From: Parvularcula bermudensis HTCC2503 | GTDB lineage: Bacteria; Pseudomonadota; Alphaproteobacteria; Caulobacterales; Parvularculaceae | DNA: 64,000 nucleotides | Direction: 5' to 3' | Assembly: GCF_000152825.2 (NCBI RefSeq) | Contig: NC_014414.1 | Location: 1,116,001 to 1,180,000 of the forward strand | Part shown: one piece after another, positions 53,643 through 62,406 of the stretch | How positions within the stretch are numbered: position 1 is the stretch's first letter | Layout: each line of letters begins with the position of its first letter | Program-made: the position numbers and the translations under genes | Notes under the pieces: generated by a model | Database searches by the model: none | What the model saw: the letters and a program-made list of their open reading frames with translations, nothing else | Told to the model about the DNA's origin: nothing

Positions 53643-55087
53643 AACACATTGAACTACTCAATCAGTTCCGAGAGGAGGTTTCAAAGCTCGCACTGGAGAT
53701 CGAAAGCTCTACAGCGATGGGCCATTTCGATATTAACAAGATTTGTGAAGACCTTGTTTGCGGCCTCATTCGAGAACTTTATGGGTTTGACGGCCTGCGG
53801 AACCTTAATGCGGAAGAAAAACAAAACTTCCCAGGAATTGATCTTGCGGACGACAGAGCGCGTGTCGCGATTCAGGTTACGTCCGATAGGTCTTTGGATA
53901 AGATAAAGGATACGCTGGCGAAGTGCGTCAAGTATAAGCACTACGAAAAATACGACCGTATAATCGTTTACATTCTGACAAAGAAACAAGCTTCATATTC
54001 TAGCGATCCCATTGATGCCATTTGCGCAGACAGGTTCGACTTCAGTACTCGAAATGACATACTGGATTCGCGAGATATCTCTACGAAGGCTGCGACTGCC
54101 GAACCTAACAGGCTCAAAGCAGCCTACGAGTTGCTTTTGGCGTATACACGCGGCAGCGATGTCGGGTTAGCTGACCAAGATTTTGATCCCCCACAGGAGC
54201 CAGAAGAAGTACTTAGCACGAACCTGGTTGAACTGTATTTTCCGCCTACGCTCTTTATCGCCGAAATCCGCCCAGAACTTCTTGAGAGTGCCAAAGGCCG
54301 GAAGCTCAAAAACCACCGTAAGGCGATCAAGGATTATTGTAGAAAAAACGGTATCGGCACCCCGTCTGATTTTGAAGCAAGCAGCGGGAGGTTGATCACT
54401 TTTCATGATCTCGAGGCCGATGATTGTCCATTCAGGCATTTAATAGATGAGGGCACAATCGAGCCTCTCGCCCCGAGCGATTACTATGCGATCGATGAAC
54501 CGCACGAACGTATTTTCAAGTCACTTTTGCGGTTTGTGCTCCAGCAAAAGCTCTATCGGCACGGCGTTCTTTGGCAGCACAATGAGGGAAAGTTCATTTT
54601 CCTTCCGCACAAGCCCCATCAGAATAAACGAACAGAAGCTTGGGTTGGCCAGAAAGCATCTTCGAGGATGGTTTTTGAGCGGAAGTTCAAGACCGCAAAG
54701 AAGGGCGATGTTCTGTCCACGCGCCATCTTGCCTTTAGTGTGGACTTCCTGCTTCTGGACGCTGAGTGGTTTGTGTCTCTGACGCCTGACTGGTTCTTCA
54801 GCTACGGTGATGATTACCGACGCTCCATATACGGAGACAAGCCTTTGGCAGGTTTGAAGCGTATGGAAAAGAACCGTTCAGTCTATGATCAATTCCGATT
54901 TCTTGCCTCATGGCTGGAGAGCATCGACAGAGAGGACCTGTTCTCAGATGACTCTGAGTCATCTCCTTCCCTCAGCTTTTCGTCCCCACTGAAGATTAAG
55001 GGAGGACGGTCTCTGGATGAACAGCTTTGGGAGCCATTGCACGTTCCTGCCGAAGATGTGGGTCAAGAGAGGCTTGGTGCGTTTTGA
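53639..55087 (+). CDS. SMEK-domain protein with APAZ-like C-terminus
   Basis: 482 residues from a TTG at 53639, supported by GGAGG 7 nt upstream. The N-terminus (about 1-140) has the SMEK pattern: Gly-Ile-Asp (FPGIDLA, D68) then AIQVTSD (79-83), a PD-(D/E)xK-like layout. Residues about 190-480 resemble the APAZ-type partner domain of short Argonautes (FPPTLFIAEIRPELL; AFSVDFLLLDAEWFVSLTP, quoted in part). It overlaps the pAgo gene (TTGA), so the two are co-translated. In known short-pAgo pairs this protein is the effector; here it would be a SMEK-type nuclease or NTP-dependent effector, by inference. Confidence 0.75.
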   Translation: MKHIELLNQFREEVSKLALEIESSTAMGHFDINKICEDLVCGLIRELYGFDGLRNLNAEEKQNFPGIDLADDRARVAIQVTSDRSLDKIKDTLAKCVKYKHYEKYDRIIVYILTKKQASYSSDPIDAICADRFDFSTRNDILDSRDISTKAATAEPNRLKAAYELLLAYTRGSDVGLADQDFDPPQEPEEVLSTNLVELYFPPTLFIAEIRPELLESAKGRKLKNHRKAIKDYCRKNGIGTPSDFEASSGRLITFHDLEADDCPFRHLIDEGTIEPLAPSDYYAIDEPHERIFKSLLRFVLQQKLYRHGVLWQHNEGKFIFLPHKPHQNKRTEAWVGQKASSRMVFERKFKTAKKGDVLSTRHLAFSVDFLLLDAEWFVSLTPDWFFSYGDDYRRSIYGDKPLAGLKRMEKNRSVYDQFRFLASWLESIDREDLFSDDSESSPSLSFSSPLKIKGGRSLDEQLWEPLHVPAEDVGQERLGAF

Positions 55088-56502
55088 AACTCGACTTTCT
55101 ACCAGAGCCACGCCTCATTTTTGCCAATGGTGAGCACATATGTCCGCGACGAGGCATTGCCACCTATGGGGTCTTTGATCAGACCCAGGATACGCGCCGT
55201 AGCGAGGTACATGTTGGAGGCGTCGGTTCCTCCGAATGCATGGAGATGCTTGGAGATTGGCTAGAGCGTTGCAAAGCGGGTATTGAGGCACCGAAAGATG
55301 CCAAACAGGAACGGCTGAAACTTCCGTTTTGTGGCTTTAACAAGAATGCGGGTTTTGGCGCCGATCTAAAGTATTCTGAAAGTCTGACACGTTCTATTAG
55401 AAATTCAGATATTGCGGAGATTGTCGCTATTGCATCTCGGACTGAACGTGTGAAAGCGGCAGTCGATCTCTATCTGGAAAACATTAAGTTCCTCGCGCAG
55501 AACCGGCACGTTGATGTGATCATCTGCGTCATTCCTGAGAAGCTATACAAAGTCATCTCGACCGAAGGAGGGGGCGCGGAGGATACACTGGAAGATGCCG
55601 ACCAGAGTGAGGAGCTGAATTTTCGTCGCTCGTTGAAGGCTCGCGCGATGCCCTTGGGAAAACCCCTTCAACTCATAAGGCAAGTAAACATCGATAAGAC
55701 AAAGTCGGCAGGTCAGCAGGATGATGCCACTAAGGCGTGGAACTTTTGTACGGCATTATACTACAAGTCGGGACCGACAATTCCCTGGAAGCTTGAACAG
55801 GAGTCATCTCGCGGGACTTCGTGTGCCGTTGGTATAGCATTCTATCGCAGTCGCGACAGGCAAACGCTTTGCACCAGTCTTGCGCAAATATTTGACGAAC
55901 TCGGGAATGGGCTGATCCTGCGCGGCACACCCGTCGATATCGATAAAGACGATCTTTCCCCACGCCTGTCCACTCAACAGGCCTATGATCTGATCAAAGC
56001 TGCTTTGACAGAGTACCGGGTGGCGATGCGGAATTTTCCGGCGAGGTTGGTCATTCACAAGTCGTCCAACTTCACCGCCGAAGAGTTGGACGGCATCGAG
56101 TCGGCGGCTCGCGATCTACACATAGACGCGGTCGATTTTGTCACGATCCTTGACTCGCGGTTGAGGCTGTTCCGTGACGGCAATTACCCACCTTTCAGAG
56201 GTACGCTTGCACGCGTCGAGGACAATAGGCTCCTTCTCTATTCGCGAGGTTCAGTTTGGTATTATCAGACCTATCCTGGAATGTATGTGCCACAGCCAAT
56301 TGAATTGAGGGTCGTCAAATCTGAAGAGTCTCCGCTGCTCATTGCCCGAGAGATTCTGGGGCTAACCAAGATGAATTGGAACAACACGCAGTTTGACGGC
56401 AAATACCCTGTTACCTTGGGCTGTGCCCGAAAGGTCGGCGAGATCATGAAATATTTGTCCGAGGCCGATGTCCCGCAAATCCGCTATGGGTACTACATGT
56501 AG
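55084..56502 (+). CDS. Short prokaryotic Argonaute (MID-PIWI), catalytically degenerate
   Basis: 472 residues from a TTG at 55084 that overlaps the stop of the previous gene. It matches MID-PIWI without PAZ and N domains: a MID-like VDVIICVIPEKLYKVI, then TSCAVGIAFYRS, LVIHKSSNFTAEEL, and the C-terminal KMNWNNTQFDGKYPVTLG. The first catalytic Asp (normally GxD in this strand) reads GIA, so the DEDX tetrad is incomplete, as in other short pAgos that signal rather than cut. It would bind a guide and target nucleic acid and activate the SMEK partner. The downstream DUF2779 gene is 5 nt away. Confidence 0.85.
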   Translation: MKLDFLPEPRLIFANGEHICPRRGIATYGVFDQTQDTRRSEVHVGGVGSSECMEMLGDWLERCKAGIEAPKDAKQERLKLPFCGFNKNAGFGADLKYSESLTRSIRNSDIAEIVAIASRTERVKAAVDLYLENIKFLAQNRHVDVIICVIPEKLYKVISTEGGGAEDTLEDADQSEELNFRRSLKARAMPLGKPLQLIRQVNIDKTKSAGQQDDATKAWNFCTALYYKSGPTIPWKLEQESSRGTSCAVGIAFYRSRDRQTLCTSLAQIFDELGNGLILRGTPVDIDKDDLSPRLSTQQAYDLIKAALTEYRVAMRNFPARLVIHKSSNFTAEELDGIESAARDLHIDAVDFVTILDSRLRLFRDGNYPPFRGTLARVEDNRLLLYSRGSVWYYQTYPGMYVPQPIELRVVKSEESPLLIAREILGLTKMNWNNTQFDGKYPVTLGCARKVGEIMKYLSEADVPQIRYGYYM

Positions 56503-56507
56503 GCGGC

Positions 56508-57923
56508 ATGATGAGACTCACTAAATCGGATTTCATTAGCTTCCTTCAATGTCCCAAATCGTTTTGGTTGCTTAAGCGTCACCCTGATGATTATCCGCAT
56601 GGTGAATTCTCGGCCTTCCTCCAAAAGATCACCCGCGAAGGATATGAAGTAGAGCGCTACGTACGGGAATTCTTAGGGACTGATGCCGGTAGAGCCATCA
56701 GCTTCCAGCGTGTTTTTGAAACTGAAGATGGGCTTTTTGCGCGCGCAGACGCATTCGAGGAGACTGCGGATGGGCGGTTCATCCTCTACGAAATCAAGTC
56801 ATCGACCAGTGTGAAGACGGATGCTGCTCACAACCATTTCAAAGATGCCTGCTTTCAGAAGATTTGTGCACAGAGGGCAGGCCAGCAGATCGATGCAGTG
56901 TTCATCGTTCATCTCAATGGAGAGTATGTTCGGGACGGAGATATCGATCCTGCTTTGATGCTCACATTCGTCGATGAGACTGACCGTGTGGCAGCGATTG
57001 AAGATGAAACAGCAGCAGAGATCGACCAAGCCTTGGCCTTGTTGGCTCAAGAAGAACTGGATCAGGCGGGCTGTCTATGCCTCTATAAGTCTCGCACGCA
57101 TCATTGCGATACGTTCGCTTTGTTCAATCCGGATATCCCGAAGCCATCAATCTACAGTCTTCCTCGCCTTAGCGAGAAGAAGCGAACAGAGCTCGTCAAC
57201 GAAGGGGTCTTCGATGTGCTCGATATTGGGGCGAGTTTTCAACTAACACCTAACCAATCCGTTGTCGTTACAGCAGCACAGGAGGGCACACCTGTTGTTG
57301 ATGTAGGGGCCATCCGCGCATTCTTGTCCGAATGGCAGTTTCCTCTCTATTTTTTCGATTATGAAACGTATGCGTCAGCCGTCCCTATGATCGACCGCAC
57401 AAGCCCGCATAAGCATTTTCCCGTGCAGTATTCACTGCACGTTCTTCGTGAGGACGGCACACTTGAGCATCATGAGTATCTCGAGCGGGAAGCCCGCCTA
57501 CCTGACCGTCTACTGGCAAAGCTATCTGGCGAGATTGGTCCAGAGGGCAGCATCGTTTCCTGGCACGCTTCGTTCGAGAAAACGCGCAACAGAGAAATGG
57601 CAGAGCTACTTCCCGCGTTTGCCGACTTTCTCATCGATGTGAACGAACGCACCGTAGACCTCGAAGACGCTTTCAAGACATCGTATGTCGATGCCCGCTT
57701 TGACGGGTCTACTTCGATAAAAAAAGTCCTTCCCGTCCTTTGCCCAGAACTCAGCTACGAAGGTATGGGCGTTCAGGACGGCGCATCAGCTATGGATGCA
57801 TGGGAGAAGATGATCCGCGCTGAGGGAGAGGAAGCCGACCAGATTGCGAAGTCGCTTCTCTCTTACTGTGAGTTGGATACGCTTGCGATGGTGGAAATCT
57901 ACAAGTTTCTTGCTGCGCTCTAG
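56508..57923 (+). CDS. DUF2779 protein: Cas4-like nuclease plus DnaQ-like exonuclease domain
   Basis: 471 residues. The N-terminal part is Cas4-like: KSDFISFLQCPKSFW with Cys15, PD-(D/E)xK residues D81 and E95-x-K97 (RADAFEE, YEIKSST), and a cysteine set C189, C191, C200 that could hold an Fe-S cluster. The C-terminal DUF2779 part starts with FFDYETYAS (D284-x-E286), then SWHASFEKTRN and YCELDTLAM, a DEDD-type exonuclease pattern. It could trim guides or targets. It is 5 nt after the pAgo gene, the third gene of this operon. This partner is not part of the SPARTA or SPARSA systems I know. Confidence 0.82.
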   Translation: MMRLTKSDFISFLQCPKSFWLLKRHPDDYPHGEFSAFLQKITREGYEVERYVREFLGTDAGRAISFQRVFETEDGLFARADAFEETADGRFILYEIKSSTSVKTDAAHNHFKDACFQKICAQRAGQQIDAVFIVHLNGEYVRDGDIDPALMLTFVDETDRVAAIEDETAAEIDQALALLAQEELDQAGCLCLYKSRTHHCDTFALFNPDIPKPSIYSLPRLSEKKRTELVNEGVFDVLDIGASFQLTPNQSVVVTAAQEGTPVVDVGAIRAFLSEWQFPLYFFDYETYASAVPMIDRTSPHKHFPVQYSLHVLREDGTLEHHEYLEREARLPDRLLAKLSGEIGPEGSIVSWHASFEKTRNREMAELLPAFADFLIDVNERTVDLEDAFKTSYVDARFDGSTSIKKVLPVLCPELSYEGMGVQDGASAMDAWEKMIRAEGEEADQIAKSLLSYCELDTLAMVEIYKFLAAL

Positions 57924-57949
57924 GCTGTTCTGAATTGGACGCATCCTGA

Positions 57950-58256
57950 CGGATCGGGCTCTCGTGAACCAAGCCAGCAAGCTGTCTCGGCCATTCGGCT
58001 TCGATCCCTTGCGCATCATCTGACAGCCCTCGCGGGCTGACTTCTTCCTTTTCGTTTCGAGGGCCTGCGGCCCCGTCCTCCGTCAAGACCAAGCCCTTCG
58101 CTTTGGCTTCGGGCGAAAGCCATGGCCCGTGGCTCGGCTGCGCCTGCGCCCGCACCTCTTCCATGGCTTTCGGTCTGGACGGCCGTCCCCCCGCTCATCG
58201 GCGCGGGCCTAGTCCGGTTGCATGCGCAACCGACTACCCAAGAAAGGGGGACACAG
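57950..58256 (+). promoter_or_regulatory. Structured leader of ardC, shared with ardA
   Basis: The copy of the ardA leader (7801-8036). Conserved blocks are 57950-58017, 58129-58153 and 58212-58256. Hairpins include CAGCCC-tcgc-GGGCTG (58024-58039), GGGCC-tgc-GGCCC (58061-58073) and CGGTTGC-ATGC-GCAACCG (58215-58232). The last ends 24 nt before the ATG, as in ardA. In two stems the arm bases differ from the ardA copy but keep pairing. Confidence 0.7.
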
Positions 58257-59156
58257 ATGAAAAGCGACATTTATGAAAGGGTTACCAACAAGATCATTGC
58301 CGACCTTGAGCAAGGCGAGCTGACATGGCTGAAGCCGTGGAGCGCAGGCAATATGGAAGGCAAAATCACCAAGCCGCTACGCCATAACGGCGTGCCCTAT
58401 AGCGGCATCAATATCTTGATGCTTTGGGGAGCCAGCATCGAGGCGGGCTTTCTGTCTCCGTACTGGATGACCTTCAAACAGGCGAAAGAACTAGGCGCGC
58501 ATGTTCGCAAAGGCGAGCGCGGCAATCTGGTCGTCTATGCGAACACGATCACCAAGACCGAGGAACAGGACGACGGCAGCGAAGAGGAACGCAAAATCCC
58601 CTTCATGAAGGGATACAGCGTTTTCAATGTCGAGCAGATCGAGGGCTTGCCCGAGCACTACTACACCAAGCCGAAAGCGATCATCGACCCCGCGCGCCGC
58701 ATTCTGCATGCGGAGGAATTCTTTACAAGCACGGGCGCAGACATCCGCCACGGCGGCAACTCAGCCCACTACAGCGGCGGCAGTGACCATGTGCAAATGC
58801 CGTACTTCGAGACCTTCAGGAGTCCCGAAGCCTACTATGCAACCTTGGCGCATGAGCTGACCCACTGGACCAAGCATCCCAAGCGCCTTGACCGCGGATT
58901 TGGCCGCAAGCGTTGGGGCGATGAAGGCTATGCCCGCGAAGAGCTTGTGGCCGAACTTGGTGCAGCATTTCTATGCGCTGACCTTGAACTCGCGCCCGAA
59001 CCGCGCGCCGATCATGCGGCGTATATCCAGAGCTGGCTTAAGGTCCTGCAAAACGACAAGCGCGCGATCTTCAGCGCTGCCGCCCATGCCCAGCGTGCCG
59101 CCGATTTCCTGCATGGGCTTCAGCCTGTCATCGAAGAAGTAAGCAACGTCGCGTGA
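58257..59156 (+). CDS. ardC: Antirestriction protein ArdC (ssDNA-binding plus zinc peptidase-like)
   Basis: 299 residues from the ATG at 58257, after AAAGGGGG. The N-terminal ArdC-N/DUF1738 single-stranded-DNA-binding domain (about 1-130; IYERVTNKIIADLEQGELTW) is followed by a metallopeptidase-like domain with HELTH at 199-203 and the third ligand region EELVAELG (228-235). ArdC protects transferred DNA from restriction in the recipient. The gene has the same leader as ardA and also converges on a relaxase module. The hairpin at 59173-59196 ends its transcript. Confidence 0.92.
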   Translation: MKSDIYERVTNKIIADLEQGELTWLKPWSAGNMEGKITKPLRHNGVPYSGINILMLWGASIEAGFLSPYWMTFKQAKELGAHVRKGERGNLVVYANTITKTEEQDDGSEEERKIPFMKGYSVFNVEQIEGLPEHYYTKPKAIIDPARRILHAEEFFTSTGADIRHGGNSAHYSGGSDHVQMPYFETFRSPEAYYATLAHELTHWTKHPKRLDRGFGRKRWGDEGYAREELVAELGAAFLCADLELAPEPRADHAAYIQSWLKVLQNDKRAIFSAAAHAQRAADFLHGLQPVIEEVSNVA

Positions 59157-59172
59157 CAATCAGGCAAAATTT

Positions 59173-59196
59173 GCGGCTGGCCTGAAGGCCAGCCGC
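59173..59196. terminator. Bidirectional terminator hairpin after ardC
   Basis: A perfect 10-bp stem GCGGCTGGCC-TGAA-GGCCAGCCGC. On the minus strand it is followed by AAATTTT and so can end the leftward transcript from 59386; on the plus strand it closes the ardC transcript, with no T-run. Confidence 0.65.
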
Positions 59197-59206
59197 GTTG
59201 ATGGCC

Positions 59207-59386
59207 TCATAGACCTGGCGGGCGGACCGCCAGTTCGGCCTCGATATTGTGCAGCGATGCAAGAGCATTGCTGCGTTCAATCGATCCGCGAGGAGCGGAA
59301 GCAAAGGCGTTGAAAGCCTCGCGTAAGAGGGCATGCAGTTCGGCTGTGCTGCGCGATGCTGCATCGAAGCGTGTGATGAGTCTCAT
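59207..59386 (-). CDS. 59-residue plasmid-type small protein
   Basis: The ATG at 59386 has a perfect AGGAGGTGACG Shine-Dalgarno region. It is a helical, mixed-charge protein (SRSTAELHALLREAFNAFAS, then RGSIERSNALASLHNIEAE). No motif is recognised. It is placed between ardC and the relaxase-linked small genes. Small genes of this kind are frequent in mobilization regions. Confidence 0.6.
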   Translation of the reverse strand: MRLITRFDAASRSTAELHALLREAFNAFASAPRGSIERSNALASLHNIEAELAVRPPGL

Positions 59387-59756
59387 CGTCACCTCCTGTT
59401 GATTGTCAGGAGGCCCCGAACCGTTCAGGGCCTTTCGGCCCTCGCACACATCATCCATGGCCCAGTGAAGGCGCTGATGGGTCGGGGTAACGCACTCGAA
59501 ATCTACTGGAAGGTGTCGCTGAAAAACGCGTGAACAGGCATTCGGTGTCGGCAGTTGGCGCAGCATGAATGGACCTTTGCCCGCGCATGGCTTGCAGCAA
59601 TTCGCCTTTCCCCTGACCGAACGCGGATCGCGCATCAATATCCTGCCCGCACCAGTTCGGCGAAGGCCTCACCCGTGTTGGACATGACGCGGCGATCCTT
59701 TGCCTTCGGTCTCATCGGGGGCGTTAGCAAGCCAACCCGAACAAAGGAGATCAATC
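59387..59756. other. 370-bp region with decayed coding-like frame
   Basis: No intact gene. One plus-strand frame reads coding-like pieces on both sides of a TGA (ALEIYWKVSLKNA; then HEWTFARAWLAAIRLSP, which resembles the tail of an ECF sigma factor). It could be a remnant gene. The start of the next gene at 59757 has its own Shine-Dalgarno (AAAGGAG). Confidence 0.3.
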
Positions 59757-60005
59757 ATGGCACGCAACAACACCCAAACCGCGCAAGAGCGCACACGCGA
59801 GTTCCGCGCACCGGAGTATCTGGCGTGGCACGTCACCCAGAAAGGCGACAAATCCTTCTGGAACAAAGTCGGCGCAGCCTGGATGCACAAGGACGCCAAA
59901 GGCTACACGCTTCAGCTCGAATCCCTGCCTGTCGGCGGTCGCATCGTCTTGCGAGAGCCGCTGGAAGACACGGCTTCACCCGCAAACGACGCGGGGCGCT
60001 CATGA
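59757..60005 (+). CDS. 82-residue plasmid-type protein
   Basis: The ATG at 59757 follows AAAGGAGATCAATC. The sequence (LAWHVTQKGDKSFWNKVGAA, then WMHKDAKGYTLQLESLPVGG) is typical of small conjugative-element proteins with a WNKVGAAW motif. It overlaps the following gene by 4 nt. The function is unknown, possibly single-stranded-DNA-related. Confidence 0.65.
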   Translation: MARNNTQTAQERTREFRAPEYLAWHVTQKGDKSFWNKVGAAWMHKDAKGYTLQLESLPVGGRIVLREPLEDTASPANDAGRS

Positions 60006-60289
60006 GCGCCCCCGTCACCAGTCAGATCGACTGGCGCGGTGTCGCGATAAGCATCACCTATCACAAGCGTCGTTGGAACTCGAACTTCGATCACATCGAG
60101 GTTCAAGTGATCGGTAGCGGAGAGATACCCATCACCGAGACTGGCTATCGGTCGCTCTTTGTGCAGACGTTATATGTTGCAGAATTCGGCGGACCTCAAG
60201 CATACGTGCACGCGTGGCTTGAGCACGAAGCGCAGACTCCGCAATGGAAGAAGCGCGAAGAAGCCGCGCGTCAGCTTTCATTGTTCTAG
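60002..60289 (+). CDS. 95-residue protein co-translated with the previous gene
   Basis: Starts at the ATG overlapping the previous stop (ATGA). It is a beta-rich protein (GVAISITYHKRRWNSNFDHIE) with helix-rich C-terminus (EHEAQTPQWKKREEAARQL). No family is recognised. It converges on the relaxase gene 6 nt away. Confidence 0.6.
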   Translation: MSAPVTSQIDWRGVAISITYHKRRWNSNFDHIEVQVIGSGEIPITETGYRSLFVQTLYVAEFGGPQAYVHAWLEHEAQTPQWKKREEAARQLSLF

Positions 60290-60295
60290 CGATTT

Positions 60296-61723
60296 CTATC
60301 GGTCGAGATCAGGACCGTCATAGGACGGTCCTTCTCTTTTTTGCTCGCGCAGTTTGCGCAAGCGATCCTGTGCCAACGTAGTGGAACGGGCCGGACGCTC
60401 GGGCTTACGCTCCTTGAGCTTGTCGAAGCGTGGACGCTCGGGCTGCTTTTTCGGTTCGGCTCGCAGCGTATCCAAACGCTCGAAGACTGTCTTCGCCTTC
60501 GGCTCTTCACCACGGCGCATCAGGCGATAGTTGGCAGCATCGTGATGCAGGGTGCGCAAGGCTTGCGCATGTTTGGTGCGCGCAGCATTGATTTCTTTTT
60601 GCAGCTCACCGCGCTCGCGCAGTTGCGCGTTGATCGTCATTTGTCGCTGATCCTGATCGCGGCGCAGCGCCCACATCACTTCAAGCTGGTTCTGTTTTTC
60701 AAGCTGAGCCCGCTTGCCTGTCAGACGATCCCACAGGCCCATCATGCCTTTGCGAAAGCGATCCGCTCTTGTGCGCGCTTCAGCTTCAAACCGCGCCTTC
60801 TGGCCTGCGTCCAGCTTGGCGCGTTCCACGGCATGCGCCTTCGCCATCTCCACGCGGCGCGCATTCAGTTGATCGAGTTCGGCACGGGCGGACGCGCGCG
60901 CTTCCTCTACATGCGATTTGATGCGCGGAAGTATATCTTCAGCAATGCGCTTGCGGGTTTCCTCAACGCTGTTCAATGCGTCCGGCTTTCCAAGACGAGC
61001 GTGCAGCTCTTTCGCTTTCTTGCCCGTCGCCCGTGAGATCGAAATGACTTCACCTTCGAAGGTGACAGCCACATGACCGCGCCGATCCCCGCGCGCCAGA
61101 TAGAAGCCGCGTTCTTCGAGAGCGTGCGCGAAAGTGCGAGCTGAGTCCGAAGTCGCCCAGGCTTCCTGAATCAGTTCTTTCAATTCGCCCGCATGACGTC
61201 CGATCCGCTTGGCCTGCTGCCATTCATCAAGCGAGAAGTTGCGGGGGTCGCGGTCCTTTGGGTCGATCAGGCCGCGCGGCATCTGCCAGCCGTTCTCAAG
61301 ATAGAGTTGGCGCGAGACCTCCCGCAGCTTGTTCTTGTAGAACGACATTGGCTTGGCGGTCATCGTCTCAGGATCGATCCGGCTCCAGACGGCATGACAG
61401 TGCCGCCGTCCTTCCTTCTCGTGTAAAACGACAACGCGTGGCTGGCCCGTCAAACCGTTTTTCTCTTCGATGGCTTCCAGCGCTTTTTCGAAGGTTCGAA
61501 CGTGGACACGCTCGTTCTCGGGCGGGTTCAAAGACACCGAAAACATGAACTGTCGGCACTTTGTGCCCTTTGCGATGGCTTCGGCTTCGCGGAGCGCGCC
61601 GACGACATCATCGGACATGAAGCCGCGAATATCGTGCAGCTCGACATGCTCGTTTTCTTCGGTCTTGAGGAGATGCAGCCCGAGCTGCTTTGCGCCGCTT
61701 CGTTGTGATCCTTTCAGGATCAT
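60296..61723 (-). CDS. Relaxase / mobilization nuclease, copy 2
   Basis: 475 residues from the ATG at 61723 (MILKGSQRSGAKQLGLHLL). The metal-binding histidines are in GRRHCHAVWSRID (H108 and H110). It shares the domain plan of copy 1 (9015-10316) with clear sequence divergence: a relaxase domain followed by a charged coiled coil and a Lys/Arg/Pro-rich tail. It overlaps mobC by 4 nt and would nick the putative oriT at 62190-62232. It is the likely mobilization enzyme of the serine-recombinase element. Confidence 0.88.
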   Translation of the reverse strand: MILKGSQRSGAKQLGLHLLKTEENEHVELHDIRGFMSDDVVGALREAEAIAKGTKCRQFMFSVSLNPPENERVHVRTFEKALEAIEEKNGLTGQPRVVVLHEKEGRRHCHAVWSRIDPETMTAKPMSFYKNKLREVSRQLYLENGWQMPRGLIDPKDRDPRNFSLDEWQQAKRIGRHAGELKELIQEAWATSDSARTFAHALEERGFYLARGDRRGHVAVTFEGEVISISRATGKKAKELHARLGKPDALNSVEETRKRIAEDILPRIKSHVEEARASARAELDQLNARRVEMAKAHAVERAKLDAGQKARFEAEARTRADRFRKGMMGLWDRLTGKRAQLEKQNQLEVMWALRRDQDQRQMTINAQLRERGELQKEINAARTKHAQALRTLHHDAANYRLMRRGEEPKAKTVFERLDTLRAEPKKQPERPRFDKLKERKPERPARSTTLAQDRLRKLREQKREGPSYDGPDLDR

Positions 61724-62103
61724 GACGGCTCCACATCGGTACGATGGCCGAGCGCGCGAAGTAGCTCCCGCCGCATCAGCGCCACGTCGACGCATGCGCG
61801 CCGAATATCGCGTTCCGTATCGGGGAGAACAGGGAGCGTGCCGAGATTGGCCATCTTGGCGAGCTGGTTCAGATTATTGGCGATCCTCGATTGCCCTAGC
61901 ATGGCGAGAACCTGCGCCAGCTTCTGTTCATCCTTGATCGGGCGACGGGACCGCGCCCGTGCGCGTTTCTTCTTGAGCCCCTGACCGTCAAAGACCTTGC
62001 GGCGGATATACGCTCCAAGCGGCATGTCGCCAGCGAGTTCTTCAAGTCTAGCGCGCTCTTCAAAAGTCAGTCTGAGGGAGAAGGGAGGTGTCTTTGCCGT
62101 CAT
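61720..62103 (-). CDS. mobC: MobC-like relaxosome accessory protein, copy 2
   Basis: 127 residues from the ATG at 62103, with GGGGTGG upstream (a GTG at 62118 is possible). The ribbon-helix-helix-like start (PPFSLRLTFEERARLEELAG) is followed by the MobC motif SRIANNLNQLAKMANLGTLP. It overlaps the relaxase gene by 4 nt. It would bind the palindrome at 62199-62206. Confidence 0.85.
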   Translation of the reverse strand: MTAKTPPFSLRLTFEERARLEELAGDMPLGAYIRRKVFDGQGLKKKRARARSRRPIKDEQKLAQVLAMLGQSRIANNLNQLAKMANLGTLPVLPDTERDIRRACVDVALMRRELLRALGHRTDVEPS

Positions 62104-62114
62104 CGCGCCACCCC

Positions 62115-62141
62115 GCAAATGTCCCGTTCGGGGGCATTTGC
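62115..62141. other. Hairpin in the mobC leader
   Basis: GCAAATG (62115-62121) pairs with CATTTGC (62135-62141), with inner CCC/GGG pairs. It lies just before the mobC start and may regulate its translation. Confidence 0.4.
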
Positions 62142-62189
62142 AGGGATTTGGATTGCGCTAAGCACCTGATTCCATTGAGCGAGAATATC

Positions 62190-62232
62190 GAACAAGGTGT
62201 TCGAACTTTCTCCTCCTAGGTGCGCCATTTTC
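62190..62232 (-). other. Putative oriT upstream of mobC copy 2
   Basis: The palindrome GTTCGAAC (62199-62206) and GAACA-agg-TGTTC (62190-62202) precede GGTGCGCCATTTTC (ending 62232). The 34-nt span from palindrome to core end equals that at 10828-10861, and the palindrome differs by paired changes (GTTTAAAC versus GTTCGAAC). Confidence 0.55.
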
Positions 62233-62406
62233 CAAATATAAATAAGTAATTTGAGTTGGGACGACCTTCAGTAGCACCTTGCTCAATAGTGGTGATCAGT
62301 TGGTCAGAAAACAGAGACCGCCGCATAGGATTGTGTTGGGCTCGGTACGACGTTCCAGACAGGCGCATACGATTTAGCTCGGATCGCGCGCGACTGCTAA
62401 CCAATT

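Noticed and set aside
59555-59756. A 244-residue plus-strand protein spanning to 60289
   Set aside because: The upstream part lacks a Shine-Dalgarno and other gene signals; the real start is the ATG overlapping the previous stop at 60002.
62199-62240. Similarity of GGTGCGCCATTTTCCAAAT to the tRNA fragment end GGTGCGCCATCTCCAAAT (30262-30279) as a second att site
   Set aside because: Only about 17 nt match with an indel, and the site matches the spaced palindrome-core structure at 10828-10861 better, so oriT is the simpler reading; a search for a longer repeat could change this.
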